NCBI RefSeq assembly: GCF_002001105.1
Contig: NZ_MUNP01000074.1
Span: 1 to 40,164, forward strand
Origin: Rhodanobacter sp. C06
GTDB lineage: Bacteria; Pseudomonadota; Gammaproteobacteria; Xanthomonadales; Rhodanobacteraceae
Direction: 5' to 3'
DNA length: 40,164 nt
Shown here: piece by piece, positions 33,935 through 40,164 of the stretch
How positions within the stretch are numbered: the stretch's first letter is position 1
Layout of the letters: every line of letters begins with the position of its first letter
Program-made: the position numbers and the translations under genes
Notes under the pieces: generated by a model
Told to the model about the DNA's origin: nothing
The model's input: only the letters and a program-made list of their open reading frames with translations
The model's database searches: none

Positions 33935-33954
33935 GCAGGGTTTCACCGGGTCAT

Positions 33955-33974
33955 TGCGCACCGCCACGTGCGCA
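33955..33974. terminator. Hairpin between convergent vapC and EVE genes
   Basis: TGCGCAC and GTGCGCA form a 7-bp stem with a six-base loop in the 44-bp gap between convergent genes. There is no T-run. Confidence 0.35.
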
Positions 33975-33978
33975 CCGC

Positions 33979-34446
33979 TCACTCCAACCCGAGGATGTGC
34001 TCCCAGTGCCCCGCCTCCACCGGCTGCACCGACAGCCGGCTGCCCTTGCGCACCAGCACCATGCCGTCCAGCGCGGGGTCGAGCTGCAGTTCCTTCAGCG
34101 TGATGGTGCGCTTGAGCTTCTTCGCGAACTTCACGTCGACCAGCAACCAGCGCGGGTTGTCGCGCGTGCTGCCGGGGTCGAAGTATTTGCTCTTGGGGTC
34201 GAACTGGCTGGGGTCGGGGTAGGCGTCGGTGGCGACCGTGGCGATGCCGACGATGCCGGGTTCGGCGCAGTTGGAGTGGTAGAAGAACACCTTGTCGCCC
34301 ACGCGCATGCCGTCGCGCATGTAGTTGCGCGCCTGGTAGTTGCGCACGCCGTCCCAGGCTTCCTGCTTCTTGCGCTTGAGGTCGTCGATGGAGAACGCGT
34401 CGGGTTCCGATTTCATCAGCCAGTAATGGCGCTCGCGGGGGCTCAT
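33979..34446 (-). CDS. EVE domain-containing protein
   Basis: 155 residues covering one EVE domain: HYWLMKSEPDAFSIDDL (7–23), WDGVRNYQARNYMRDGMRVGDKVFFYHSN (31–59), GIVGIATV, and a C-terminal LSVQPVEAGHWEHILGL. The EVE fold belongs to the PUA-like superfamily, as in human THYN1, and is thought to bind modified bases in nucleic acids; the cell role of the proteobacterial protein is unknown. ATG at 34446 overlaps the stop of the cyclo-ligase gene by four bases, so the two are co-translated. Confidence 0.9.
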   Translation of the reverse strand: MSPRERHYWLMKSEPDAFSIDDLKRKKQEAWDGVRNYQARNYMRDGMRVGDKVFFYHSNCAEPGIVGIATVATDAYPDPSQFDPKSKYFDPGSTRDNPRWLLVDVKFAKKLKRTITLKELQLDPALDGMVLVRKGSRLSVQPVEAGHWEHILGLE

Positions 34447-35096
34447 GCGTGGGCGGCTCCGTCTTGTCCAGTGGTGTTGCAGGCGATCAGTTCGCGGTCG
34501 GTGGCGACGTAGTCCAGCGGCACGTCCCAAGGCTCCACGGCCAGGTTGTCGACTTCCTGGAACGCGTAGGCCACGCCCACCAGCAGCGGTTCGGTGGGGC
34601 GGGCCTGGCCCTTCAGGAAGGCGAAGCTGCGGTCGTACCAGCCGCCGCCATGGCCTAGGCGGTGGCCGCGGCGGTCGAAGGCCAGCAGCGGCACCAGCAC
34701 CAGGTCGAGCTGGAACGGCGCGAACCATTCGCGCGGCGCCACCGGTTCGGGGATGCCGTAGCGGTTCGGGGCGATCGGGTCGCCGTCGCGCCAGGGCGCG
34801 AAGTGCAGTTCCTTGCCCTTGGCCAGCAGCGGCAGCAGGAAACGCTGGCCGCGCGTGGCCAGCGGCGGGATCACCAGGTTCAGCGGCAGCTCGCCGCCGC
34901 TGGCCCAGTAGCCGGCCACGCGCAGGTCGGTGAGGTATTCGGGGAGCTGGTCCAGCGTGCGGCGCAGGCCTTGTGCGGCGGCCATGCGCGCCGGCGGTGG
35001 CAGCGCGCGGCGGCGTTCGGCCATCTGCTCCCGCAGGCTCTGGCGCTGGGCGGTGGCGTCCACGGGGCTGTCTCCATCGAAAAACGCCCCGTCCAT
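34443..35096 (-). CDS. fau: 5-formyltetrahydrofolate cyclo-ligase
   Basis: 217 residues. It converts 5-formyltetrahydrofolate to 5,10-methenyltetrahydrofolate with ATP, rescuing folate from a stored form. The family signature LVPLLAFDRRGHRLGHGGGWYDR (about 136–158) with the nucleotide-binding GGGWYDR loop is intact. The N-terminal basic helix (QRQSLREQMAERRRAL) and GYWASGGELPLN fit the fold. The gene lies downstream of 6S RNA in the same orientation, the order ssrS–ygfA found across gammaproteobacteria, and may be expressed from the 6S RNA transcript. No strong ribosome site precedes the ATG at 35096. Confidence 0.93.
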   Translation of the reverse strand: MDGAFFDGDSPVDATAQRQSLREQMAERRRALPPPARMAAAQGLRRTLDQLPEYLTDLRVAGYWASGGELPLNLVIPPLATRGQRFLLPLLAKGKELHFAPWRDGDPIAPNRYGIPEPVAPREWFAPFQLDLVLVPLLAFDRRGHRLGHGGGWYDRSFAFLKGQARPTEPLLVGVAYAFQEVDNLAVEPWDVPLDYVATDRELIACNTTGQDGAAHA

Positions 35097-35128
35097 CAGC
35101 TTGACGAACGGGGCGTGGAAGAGGTGGC

Positions 35129-35312
35129 GTCAACCGCGATGCCGCTGCCCACCGAACGACCTTGATCCACGATGGATCAGGTGGGAGGGCCACATGGTCT
35201 CAAGGCTTTCCGCACGCGGCGGACATGCACAACGACCGATGAAAAGCCGACCCGGGGCCGTATTTAGGAACAAGGCAAATGTAAGAGTGTGCCGGCGAAC
35301 ACCGCAGAAAAC
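35129..35312 (-). ncRNA. ssrS: 6S RNA
   Basis: The gap between zapA and the cyclo-ligase gene folds and reads as 6S RNA. The closing stem pairs CTGCGGTG (35307–35300) with CATCGCGG (35141–35134). The 5' part has the typical GGTGTTCGCCGGC. The internal part has GCATGTCCGCC…GAAAGCCTTGAGACC, matching the E. coli GCATG…GAAGCCTTAAAAC block. The small hairpin CCTGATCCATCGTGGATCAAGG and the 3' GCGGCATCGCGG also match. With ends at the outer stem the length is 184 nt, as in E. coli. 6S RNA binds sigma-70 RNA polymerase by mimicking an open promoter. Exact ends may differ by a few bases. Confidence 0.9.
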
Positions 35313-35322
35313 GCCGGGACCG

Positions 35323-35328
35323 ATTCTA
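35323..35328 (-). promoter_or_regulatory. -10 box of the 6S RNA promoter
   Basis: TAGAAT on the minus strand lies about ten bases before the predicted 6S RNA 5' end and overlaps the zapA stop codon (TAG). No good -35 box is visible inside the zapA end. Confidence 0.45.
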
Positions 35329-35676
35329 GGCTTTTGGCAGCAAATCCGCCACCGGTTCGCCCTGGCGCGCCACGGCGCCTTCCATCGCGATCTCCAGTCG
35401 TTGCCGCAGTGCGGCGAGGCGCTGCGCGGTCAGCTGGTCGTGGCCGCCCAACTGCTTGCGCAGCGCCAGCAGCTCGTGGGTCATGCTCACGGCGGCGAGC
35501 ACGGCGAGGCGCTCGAAGCTGGGCGCGCGGGCGTTGGCGCGCAGCTCGCGCATCTTGCGGTCGAGCAGCGCGGCGGCATCGACCAGGCCATCGCGCTCTT
35601 CCGGCGCGCAGGCGATCAGGAATTCGCGGTCGATCAGCCGCAGCGCGACCGGTTCGTTGCTTTGGACGTCACTCAT
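35326..35676 (-). CDS. zapA: Cell division protein ZapA
   Basis: 116 residues from the second Met (35676, MSDVQSNEPVALRL), which matches the usual N terminus; a Met four codons earlier (35688) would overlap the upstream gene. ZapA is a small coiled-coil protein that bundles FtsZ filaments in the Z ring. Family marks are VALRLIDREFLIACAPEERDGLVDAAALLDRKMRELR region at the globular head and a long helix (about 60–110) with MTHELLALRKQL. It stands upstream of 6S RNA and directly behind a ZapB-like gene, the conserved gammaproteobacterial arrangement. Confidence 0.9.
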   Translation of the reverse strand: MSDVQSNEPVALRLIDREFLIACAPEERDGLVDAAALLDRKMRELRANARAPSFERLAVLAAVSMTHELLALRKQLGGHDQLTAQRLAALRQRLEIAMEGAVARQGEPVADLLPKA

Positions 35677-35680
35677 GGGG

Positions 35681-35920
35681 TCAGCCATTGCCTTCGAGCG
35701 ACTTCAGTCGCTGGATCATCGCCTCGACCCGGCTGCGCGCCTGCTCGTTGCGCGCGAGCAGGTTGGCGCGTTCGCCCGACAGCTGCTCCTGGCTGTGCCG
35801 CAGGCTGCGATTTTCCTCGCTGAGCCGGCGCACGGTATCGAGCAGGCGGTCGACCTGGCGGCCGAGCGCCTCCAGCTCCAGCTGGACGGGGTCAGGCGGA
35901 AAGGTGTCGGCAGGGTTCAT
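35681..35920 (-). CDS. ZapB-like coiled-coil protein (TIGR02449 family)
   Basis: 79 residues, almost entirely helical from residue 13 on, with heptads LEALGRQVDRLLDTVRRL, SEENRSLRHSQEQL and RSRVEAMIQRLKSLEGN. Such short coiled coils precede zapA in many gammaproteobacteria (TIGR02449) and resemble ZapB, which links FtsZ-bound ZapA to the chromosome terminus. A role in division is inferred from form and position only. It is divergent from ygfB across 123 bp, where both promoters must lie. Confidence 0.8.
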   Translation of the reverse strand: MNPADTFPPDPVQLELEALGRQVDRLLDTVRRLSEENRSLRHSQEQLSGERANLLARNEQARSRVEAMIQRLKSLEGNG

Positions 35921-36043
35921 GCGCGGAACTATAGCAGTACGACGCGCGGGGACAGCGGGCGGTTCGGCGTCTTGCAGCGCTGCCGGAAACGGCGCTGCGG
36001 CGGGCCTGGCGTAGAATGAGCGGCCGCCCCCGAGGAGCTCCCC

Positions 36044-36607
36044 ATGCCGGCCACAGAACCGCTCAGCCACGACGATCTGGACGCGCTGATCGTGCGTCTG
36101 CGCCTGGGCGTGGATGCCAGCGAACTGCACGGCTCGCTGTGCGGCTATCTCGCCGGCGGTGCCACGCCGCAGGGCGGCAACCTGCTCGCCGCGTTGCAAC
36201 TTGATGGCGAGGAAGTGGCGCCGTCGCCGGCCGACCAGGCGAAGCTGGTTGCCTTGTTGAAGCAATGCCGCGACGCGCTGGCCGATCCCGAGCTGGGCTT
36301 CGAGCCGCTGTTGCCGGACGACGACCGCCCGCTGGCCGAACGCGCCGAGGCGGTGGCGGAATGGTGCCGCGGTTTCCTCGGCGGCTTCGGCCTCGCCGGC
36401 ACCGACGCGCATGCGCAGCTGTCGGACGACGCGCAGGAAGTGCTGCGCGACTTCGGCACGATCGCCGCCGCGTCCTTCGACTTCGGCGACGCCGCCGAGG
36501 ACGAGGACGCGCTGATCGAGGTGCAGGAATTCCTGCGCGTGGGCGCGTTGCTGCTGTACACCGAGTCCGCCGGCCGCGGCCAGTCCGGCAGCGATCGCCT
36601 GCATTGA
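36044..36607 (+). CDS. YgfB/UPF0149 family protein
   Basis: 187 residues; ATG at 36044 behind GAGGAGCTCCCC. The UPF0149 fold is all-helical, with SELHGSLCGYLAGG (27–40) and EWCRGFLGGFGL (about 105–117) as family motifs, then an acidic C-terminal part (DFGDAAEDEDALIEVQEFLRVGALLLY). In E. coli ygfB is the first gene before pepP and ubiH, divergent from zapA, exactly as here. Biochemical function is unproven; in Pseudomonas aeruginosa YgfB has been linked to ampDh3 control and beta-lactam resistance. Confidence 0.92.
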   Translation: MPATEPLSHDDLDALIVRLRLGVDASELHGSLCGYLAGGATPQGGNLLAALQLDGEEVAPSPADQAKLVALLKQCRDALADPELGFEPLLPDDDRPLAERAEAVAEWCRGFLGGFGLAGTDAHAQLSDDAQEVLRDFGTIAAASFDFGDAAEDEDALIEVQEFLRVGALLLYTESAGRGQSGSDRLH

Positions 36608-37944
36608 ACGCCTTGCCCGATCGCGCCGGGGCGCCGGCGATCGCGGGCGAGGAGTTCGCCCGCCGCCGCCGCCAGCTGATGCAGATGGCTGGCGAGGACG
36701 CGGTGCTGCTGGTCGCCGCCGCACCCGAGCGCCTGCGCAACGCCGACGCCGCCTGGCCGTACCGGCAGGATTCGGACTTCCACTACCTCGCCGGCTTCCC
36801 CGAGCCCGACGCGGTGCTGGCGCTGCTGCCCGGCCGTCTGCATGGCGAAGTAGTGTTGTTCTGCCGCGAGCGCGACGCCGAGCAGGCGCGCTGGCACGGC
36901 CGCTCGATCGGCACCGAACGCGCGGTGGCCGATTACGGCATGGACGACGCGTTCCCGATCGACGACATCGACGACATCCTGCCCGGAATGATCGAGGGCC
37001 GGGCGCGCGTGTACTGCCACTTCGGCCGCGAGCCCGCCTTCGACGCGCAACTGCTGGGCTGGATGCGCCGCCTGCGCCAGTTGCGCGGCGGCGGCGTGGT
37101 GCCGAAGGAATTCGTGGCGCTGGGGCACCTGCTGCACGACCTGCGCCTGTACAAGTCGCGCGCCGAGCTGAAGCTGATGCGCGCCGCCGCCGGCATCGCC
37201 GCCGAGGCCCATCTCGCCGCGTGGCGCAGCGCGCTGCCGGGCCGGCACGAATACGAAGTGGAAGCCGAGCTGCTGCACGCGTTGCGCAGTCGCGGCGCGG
37301 TGCCCGCGTTCACCCCCATCGTCGCCGCCGGCAGCAACGCCTGCACGATGCACTACCAGCACAACCGCGCGCGGCTCGACGCCGGCGACCTGCTGCTGAT
37401 CGACGCCGGTGCCGAACTGGACTGCTACGCCTCCGACATCAGCCGCAGCATCCCGATCAGCGGCCGCTACAACCGCGAGCAGCGCGCGCTGTACGAAGTG
37501 GTGCTGGCCGCCCAGCTCGCCGCGATCGACGAAGTGCGCCCCGGCCAGCCGTTCGACGTCGCGCACCATGCCGCGGTGCGGGTGATCGCCGAAGGGCTGT
37601 GCGCGCTGGGATTGATTCATGGCGACGCCGACACGGCGATCGCCGAGGGCAGCTACCAGCGTTTCTTCCCCGCCAAGACCGGCCACTGGCTGGGTCTCGA
37701 CGTGCACGATGTGGGCGACTACCGCATAGCCGGCGCCTCGCGCGTGCTGGAGCCCGGCATGGTGGTGACGGTGGAGCCGGGCATCTACGTGCCGCCCGAC
37801 GAGGCCGGCGTGGATGAACGCTGGCGCGGCATCGGCATCCGCATCGAGGACGACGTGGCGGTGACCCGCGATGGCCACGAGGTGCTCAGTGCCGCCGTGC
37901 CGAAAGAGGCGGAGGAGATCGAGGCGCTGCTGGCCGGGCGGTAG
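36604..37944 (+). CDS. pepP: Xaa-Pro aminopeptidase P
   Basis: 446 residues. No ATG or GTG lies early enough to give a full N terminus, so a TTG at 36604 overlapping the ygfB stop (TTGA) is the likely start. An N-terminal creatinase-like domain (15–180) with the PepP block YRQDSDFHYLAGFPEPDAV precedes a pita-bread peptidase domain with all five manganese ligands: D267, D278, H361, E391 and E415. It removes N-terminal residues before proline. The TAG stop lies inside the REP repeat at 37941. ubiH, which follows pepP in E. coli, is absent here. Confidence 0.95.
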   Translation: MNALPDRAGAPAIAGEEFARRRRQLMQMAGEDAVLLVAAAPERLRNADAAWPYRQDSDFHYLAGFPEPDAVLALLPGRLHGEVVLFCRERDAEQARWHGRSIGTERAVADYGMDDAFPIDDIDDILPGMIEGRARVYCHFGREPAFDAQLLGWMRRLRQLRGGGVVPKEFVALGHLLHDLRLYKSRAELKLMRAAAGIAAEAHLAAWRSALPGRHEYEVEAELLHALRSRGAVPAFTPIVAAGSNACTMHYQHNRARLDAGDLLLIDAGAELDCYASDISRSIPISGRYNREQRALYEVVLAAQLAAIDEVRPGQPFDVAHHAAVRVIAEGLCALGLIHGDADTAIAEGSYQRFFPAKTGHWLGLDVHDVGDYRIAGASRVLEPGMVVTVEPGIYVPPDEAGVDERWRGIGIRIEDDVAVTRDGHEVLSAAVPKEAEEIEALLAGR

Positions 37945-38000
37945 GAGCGGCTTCAGCCGCGACCAGTCGCAGGGGAAATCGCGGCTGAAGCGGCTCCTAC
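37941..38000. repeat. REP hairpin between convergent pepP and pepQ
   Basis: GTAGGAGCGGCTTCAGCCGC… (37941–37962) and its inverted copy …GCGGCTGAAGCGGCTCCTAC (37979–38000) form a 22-bp stem with one mismatch around a 16-base loop. This is the well-known GTAGGAGCGGCTT(C)AGCCGCGA repeat of Pseudomonas and xanthomonads. The outer TAG of each arm is the stop codon of the adjoining gene. Confidence 0.85.
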
Positions 38001-39325
38001 AGTGGCGCTTGGGCCCGTGCGAACGCGTCGCGCGTGAGGTTCTCCGGTTCGCCCTCGGTGCAGACGACGTCGTCCTCGATGCGGATGCCGCCGTACTGGC
38101 GGAAGGCGTCCACCTTGGCCCAGTCGATGTCGGCGGCGACCGACTTGTCGCGCAGTTCGGCCAGCAGCATGTCGATGAAGTACAGGCCCGGCTCGATGGT
38201 CACCACCATGCCGGGCTCCAGCACGCGGGTCATGCGCAGGTAGGGATGGCCGGCGGGGCGCGGGATGCTGCCGCCGCGCTCGCTCTGCTGGAAACCGGCG
38301 ACATCGTGCACCTGCAGGCCGATCGGGTGGCCCAGACCGTGCGGGAAGAACGCGGAGGTGACGCCCGATTCCACCGCGCTTTCCGCGCTCATGCGGATGA
38401 AGCCGTGCTCGCGCAGCACGCCGGCCAGCACGTGGTGGGCGCGGAGATGCAGCTCGGGATAGCTCTGGCCCGTGCGCACCTGCGCTGCGAAACCCTGTTG
38501 CGCGGCGTCCATGCTGGCGACCAGCGCCTGGAATTCGCCGTGGCCGGCGGCGGCATAGGTGCGAGTGATGTCGCTGGCGTAGCCCGCACAGCTGGCGCCG
38601 GCGTCGATCAGGAAGGAGCGGTGCTCGGCGGGCGGCGTGCGGTCGAAGTGCGTGTAATGCAGCACCGCGCCGTGCTCGTTCAAGGCCACGATGCTGGCGT
38701 AGGGCAGTTCGGCGTCGATCTGCCGTGCCGCCGCGAGATACATCATGTGGATACCGAATTCGCTGCGTCCAGCGTGGAAGGCGGCTTCGGCGGCGCGGTG
38801 CGCGCGCGCGCCGATGCGGTTCGCCTCGCGCATCAGCGCAAGTTCGTACGGTGTCTTGTACGAGCGATGCCAGTGCAGGTAATCGAGCACGGCTTGCGGA
38901 TTGTTCACCGTCACGCCGTCGATGGCCGGGCAGGCCGGCGCCAGCACCGCACTGCGCCCCTGCGGCAGCTGTGCCGCCGCTTCCGCCGCGCTGCGCACGG
39001 TGACGATGTCGAAGTGCTCCACCCAGTAGCCGTGCGGCGCCTCGGGCACCACGTGCCAATAGTCGCGCGGTTGCACGAACACCAGCTTCGGCTTGCTGCC
39101 CGGCGTGTAGGCGATCCAACTGCCGGGCGCGTCGGTGAGCGGCAGCCAATGCTTGAAATGCGGGTTGGCGACGAAGGGGTAGTCCTGGTCGTCGAGGAAC
39201 TTGCCGAGCGGTGTGCTCGCGGCGATCAACAGATGGTCGAAGCCGCCCGGCGCCAGCGCCTGGTCGGCGCGCGCGCGCAGGGTGGCGAGGTGCGCGGGGT
39301 AGAGCGAGGCGAGCGGCGCGTTCAT
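37997..39325 (-). CDS. pepQ: Xaa-Pro dipeptidase (prolidase)
   Basis: 442 residues, matching E. coli PepQ (443) along its full length, for example LASLYPAHLATL at the start, FLDDQDYPFVANPHFKHW, and LHYTHFD. The dinuclear metal ligands are D241, D252, H333, E378 and E417 (motifs FLIDAGA, SDITRT, GLGHPIGLQVHD, TIEPGLYF, RIEDDV). It cleaves Xaa-Pro dipeptides in the cytoplasm. It is transcribed toward pepP, and its stop codon is the TAG of the REP arm. A 76-bp gap separates it from the PilZ gene upstream. Confidence 0.96.
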   Translation of the reverse strand: MNAPLASLYPAHLATLRARADQALAPGGFDHLLIAASTPLGKFLDDQDYPFVANPHFKHWLPLTDAPGSWIAYTPGSKPKLVFVQPRDYWHVVPEAPHGYWVEHFDIVTVRSAAEAAAQLPQGRSAVLAPACPAIDGVTVNNPQAVLDYLHWHRSYKTPYELALMREANRIGARAHRAAEAAFHAGRSEFGIHMMYLAAARQIDAELPYASIVALNEHGAVLHYTHFDRTPPAEHRSFLIDAGASCAGYASDITRTYAAAGHGEFQALVASMDAAQQGFAAQVRTGQSYPELHLRAHHVLAGVLREHGFIRMSAESAVESGVTSAFFPHGLGHPIGLQVHDVAGFQQSERGGSIPRPAGHPYLRMTRVLEPGMVVTIEPGLYFIDMLLAELRDKSVAADIDWAKVDAFRQYGGIRIEDDVVCTEGEPENLTRDAFARAQAPL

Positions 39326-39401
39326 GCGGGTTCCGGGCGGGGACGTCGGCCTACCAGTGTAGCGCGCGGCGGCAGGCGGCCCCGGCGGATCCGCGTGGTG
39401 C

Positions 39402-39731
39402 TCAGCCTTGCCGCAGCCAGCGTTCGAGCAACTCGCCGTGGCCGTTGCCGATCGCGATGATGCGGTAGCCGGCCCAGTACTGGCCGGGACTGGCGGCCGG
39501 CTCGTGCCACTGTTCCTGCAGGCCGAGCTCGATGCTGCCGCCGGCGCCCGGCAGTGGCATACGCACCTGGTAGATGCCTTCGCTGCGCGGCGCATGGCCG
39601 CCGATCAGCATCAGACCGCTGGCGGAGAGGTTGCACAGGTGGCCGAGCGGTTGTTCGGCGATCGTGTCGATCGCCACGATGCCGGCGTCGACCGGCTTGC
39701 GCGGCGCGCGGCGTTGCTCGCGGGTGCTCAT
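39402..39731 (-). CDS. PilZ domain protein
   Basis: 109 residues. One PilZ domain with the c-di-GMP motif RRAPRKPVD (7–15) and NLSASGLML (33–41), matching RxxxR and D/NxSxxG. It should bind c-di-GMP and pass the signal to a partner. GGAG lies seven bases before ATG 39731, which overlaps the stop of the DUF1631-type gene (ATGA), so the two are translationally coupled and probably act together. Confidence 0.88.
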   Translation of the reverse strand: MSTREQRRAPRKPVDAGIVAIDTIAEQPLGHLCNLSASGLMLIGGHAPRSEGIYQVRMPLPGAGGSIELGLQEQWHEPAASPGQYWAGYRIIAIGNGHGELLERWLRQG

Positions 39732-40164
39732 GGGCGGGCTCCGGGCGCGGACGTGACGGTGGTGCGCAGGTTGCCGGTGAGCGCGTGCCAGGCGCGGTCG
39801 AGCAGGCCGTCGCGCTGCGGCGGCAGCTCGCGCACCTGGCCGGCGGCCATCGCGCGGGCCAGCTCGCGCAGGTTCAGCTCCTCGCCGCGCTGGCCGCGCC
39901 GGGTGACGAACAGGCTGTTGCCGGTGATCGGCGAGAACCAAGCCAGCTTGCGCCGGGTGACTTCGCCCGAGGCCGGGTCGGTGAATTCGAACCAGCTGCC
40001 GTAGGGCAGCTGGCGCAGACGGTTGTGGATGCGCGCCTCCTGCGGGCCCAGCGGCGGCTCGTGGTTGGCGGTCGCTGTCGTTGCCTTCGCATGCTGCGAT
40101 TCGCCCAGCCGCTGGCGCTGCTTCAGGCGCAGCGCAAGGTCGGTGGCGCTGGGCAGCTCGTGGA
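39728..40164 (-). CDS. DUF1631-type protein, C-terminal part (runs out of window)
   Basis: The last 144 residues of a long protein enter from the right edge (frame begins at 40162; stop TGA at 39728–39730). The visible part is a linker (LKQRQRLGESQH, Ala/Thr-rich) followed by a conserved beta-rich domain: NRLRQLPYGSWFEFTDPASGEVTRRKLAWFSPITGNSLFVTRRGQR (in pieces), then ELNLRELARAMAAGQVREL. This resembles the C-terminal domain of DUF1631 proteins, which are large gammaproteobacterial proteins of unknown function. The assignment is from memory of that domain and is moderate. Confidence 0.7.
   Translation of the reverse strand, partial: HELPSATDLALRLKQRQRLGESQHAKATTATANHEPPLGPQEARIHNRLRQLPYGSWFEFTDPASGEVTRRKLAWFSPITGNSLFVTRRGQRGEELNLRELARAMAAGQVRELPPQRDGLLDRAWHALTGNLRTTVTSAPGARP

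Noticed and set aside
1-40164. CRISPR arrays, tRNA genes or prophage
   Set aside because: No regularly spaced direct repeats, no tRNA cloverleaf or conserved T-arm sequence and no phage structural genes were seen on reading both strands.

Overview
The window is GC-rich DNA of a gammaproteobacterium, most likely a xanthomonad of the Rhodanobacteraceae (Rhodanobacter/Dyella/Luteibacter type). The evidence is the gene order fau–6S RNA–zapA–zapB-like facing ygfB–pepP, the oligosaccharide TonB-dependent receptors whose plug begins AEDIGKLPD, and the short palindromic repeats between genes. No tRNA, rRNA, CRISPR array or phage genes were found.

Left part (1–4.4 kb): the terminal ~123 bp of an insertion sequence that has broken a secreted alpha/beta-hydrolase gene, with a double 16-bp palindromic operator in front of the broken gene. 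Then come a secreted BNR-repeat protein, a GFA-family protein and a solitary Y-family DNA polymerase.

Central part (4.5–21.8 kb): a carbohydrate-use locus. The plus-strand genes encode a YgjK-like GH63 hydrolase, a periplasmic mutarotase, a clan GH-A hydrolase, a TonB-dependent receptor and a sialidase-fold (GH93-like) protein. The minus strand carries a run of eight genes: a GntR/FCD regulator, 2-keto-3-deoxygalactonate kinase (dgoK), KDPGal aldolase (dgoA), galactonate dehydratase (dgoD), an SDR dehydrogenase, an SMP-30 lactonase, a sugar:proton symporter and a secreted GH43 enzyme. Together these make a complete oxidative De Ley–Doudoroff route from D-galactose to pyruvate and glyceraldehyde-3-phosphate, beside enzymes suited to arabinose- and galactose-containing polymers. 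My reading is an arabinogalactan or galactan utilisation locus controlled by the GntR protein. Candidate operators lie before the regulator and before the receptor.

Middle right (21.9–31 kb): a small membrane protein, a ClC chloride transporter with CBS domains, and a second glycan module (TonB-dependent receptor, GH30 hydrolase, secreted nucleotide pyrophosphatase/phosphodiesterase-like enzyme).

Right part (31–40 kb): mostly core genes: rpiA, a Kch-like potassium channel with a probable internal start, a VapBC-type toxin–antitoxin pair with a 19-bp palindromic operator, an EVE-domain protein, 5-formyltetrahydrofolate cyclo-ligase, 6S RNA, zapA and a zapB-like gene, ygfB, pepP, pepQ, a PilZ protein and the end of a DUF1631-type gene that runs out of the window. 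pepP and pepQ converge on a REP hairpin whose two outer ends provide both stop codons.
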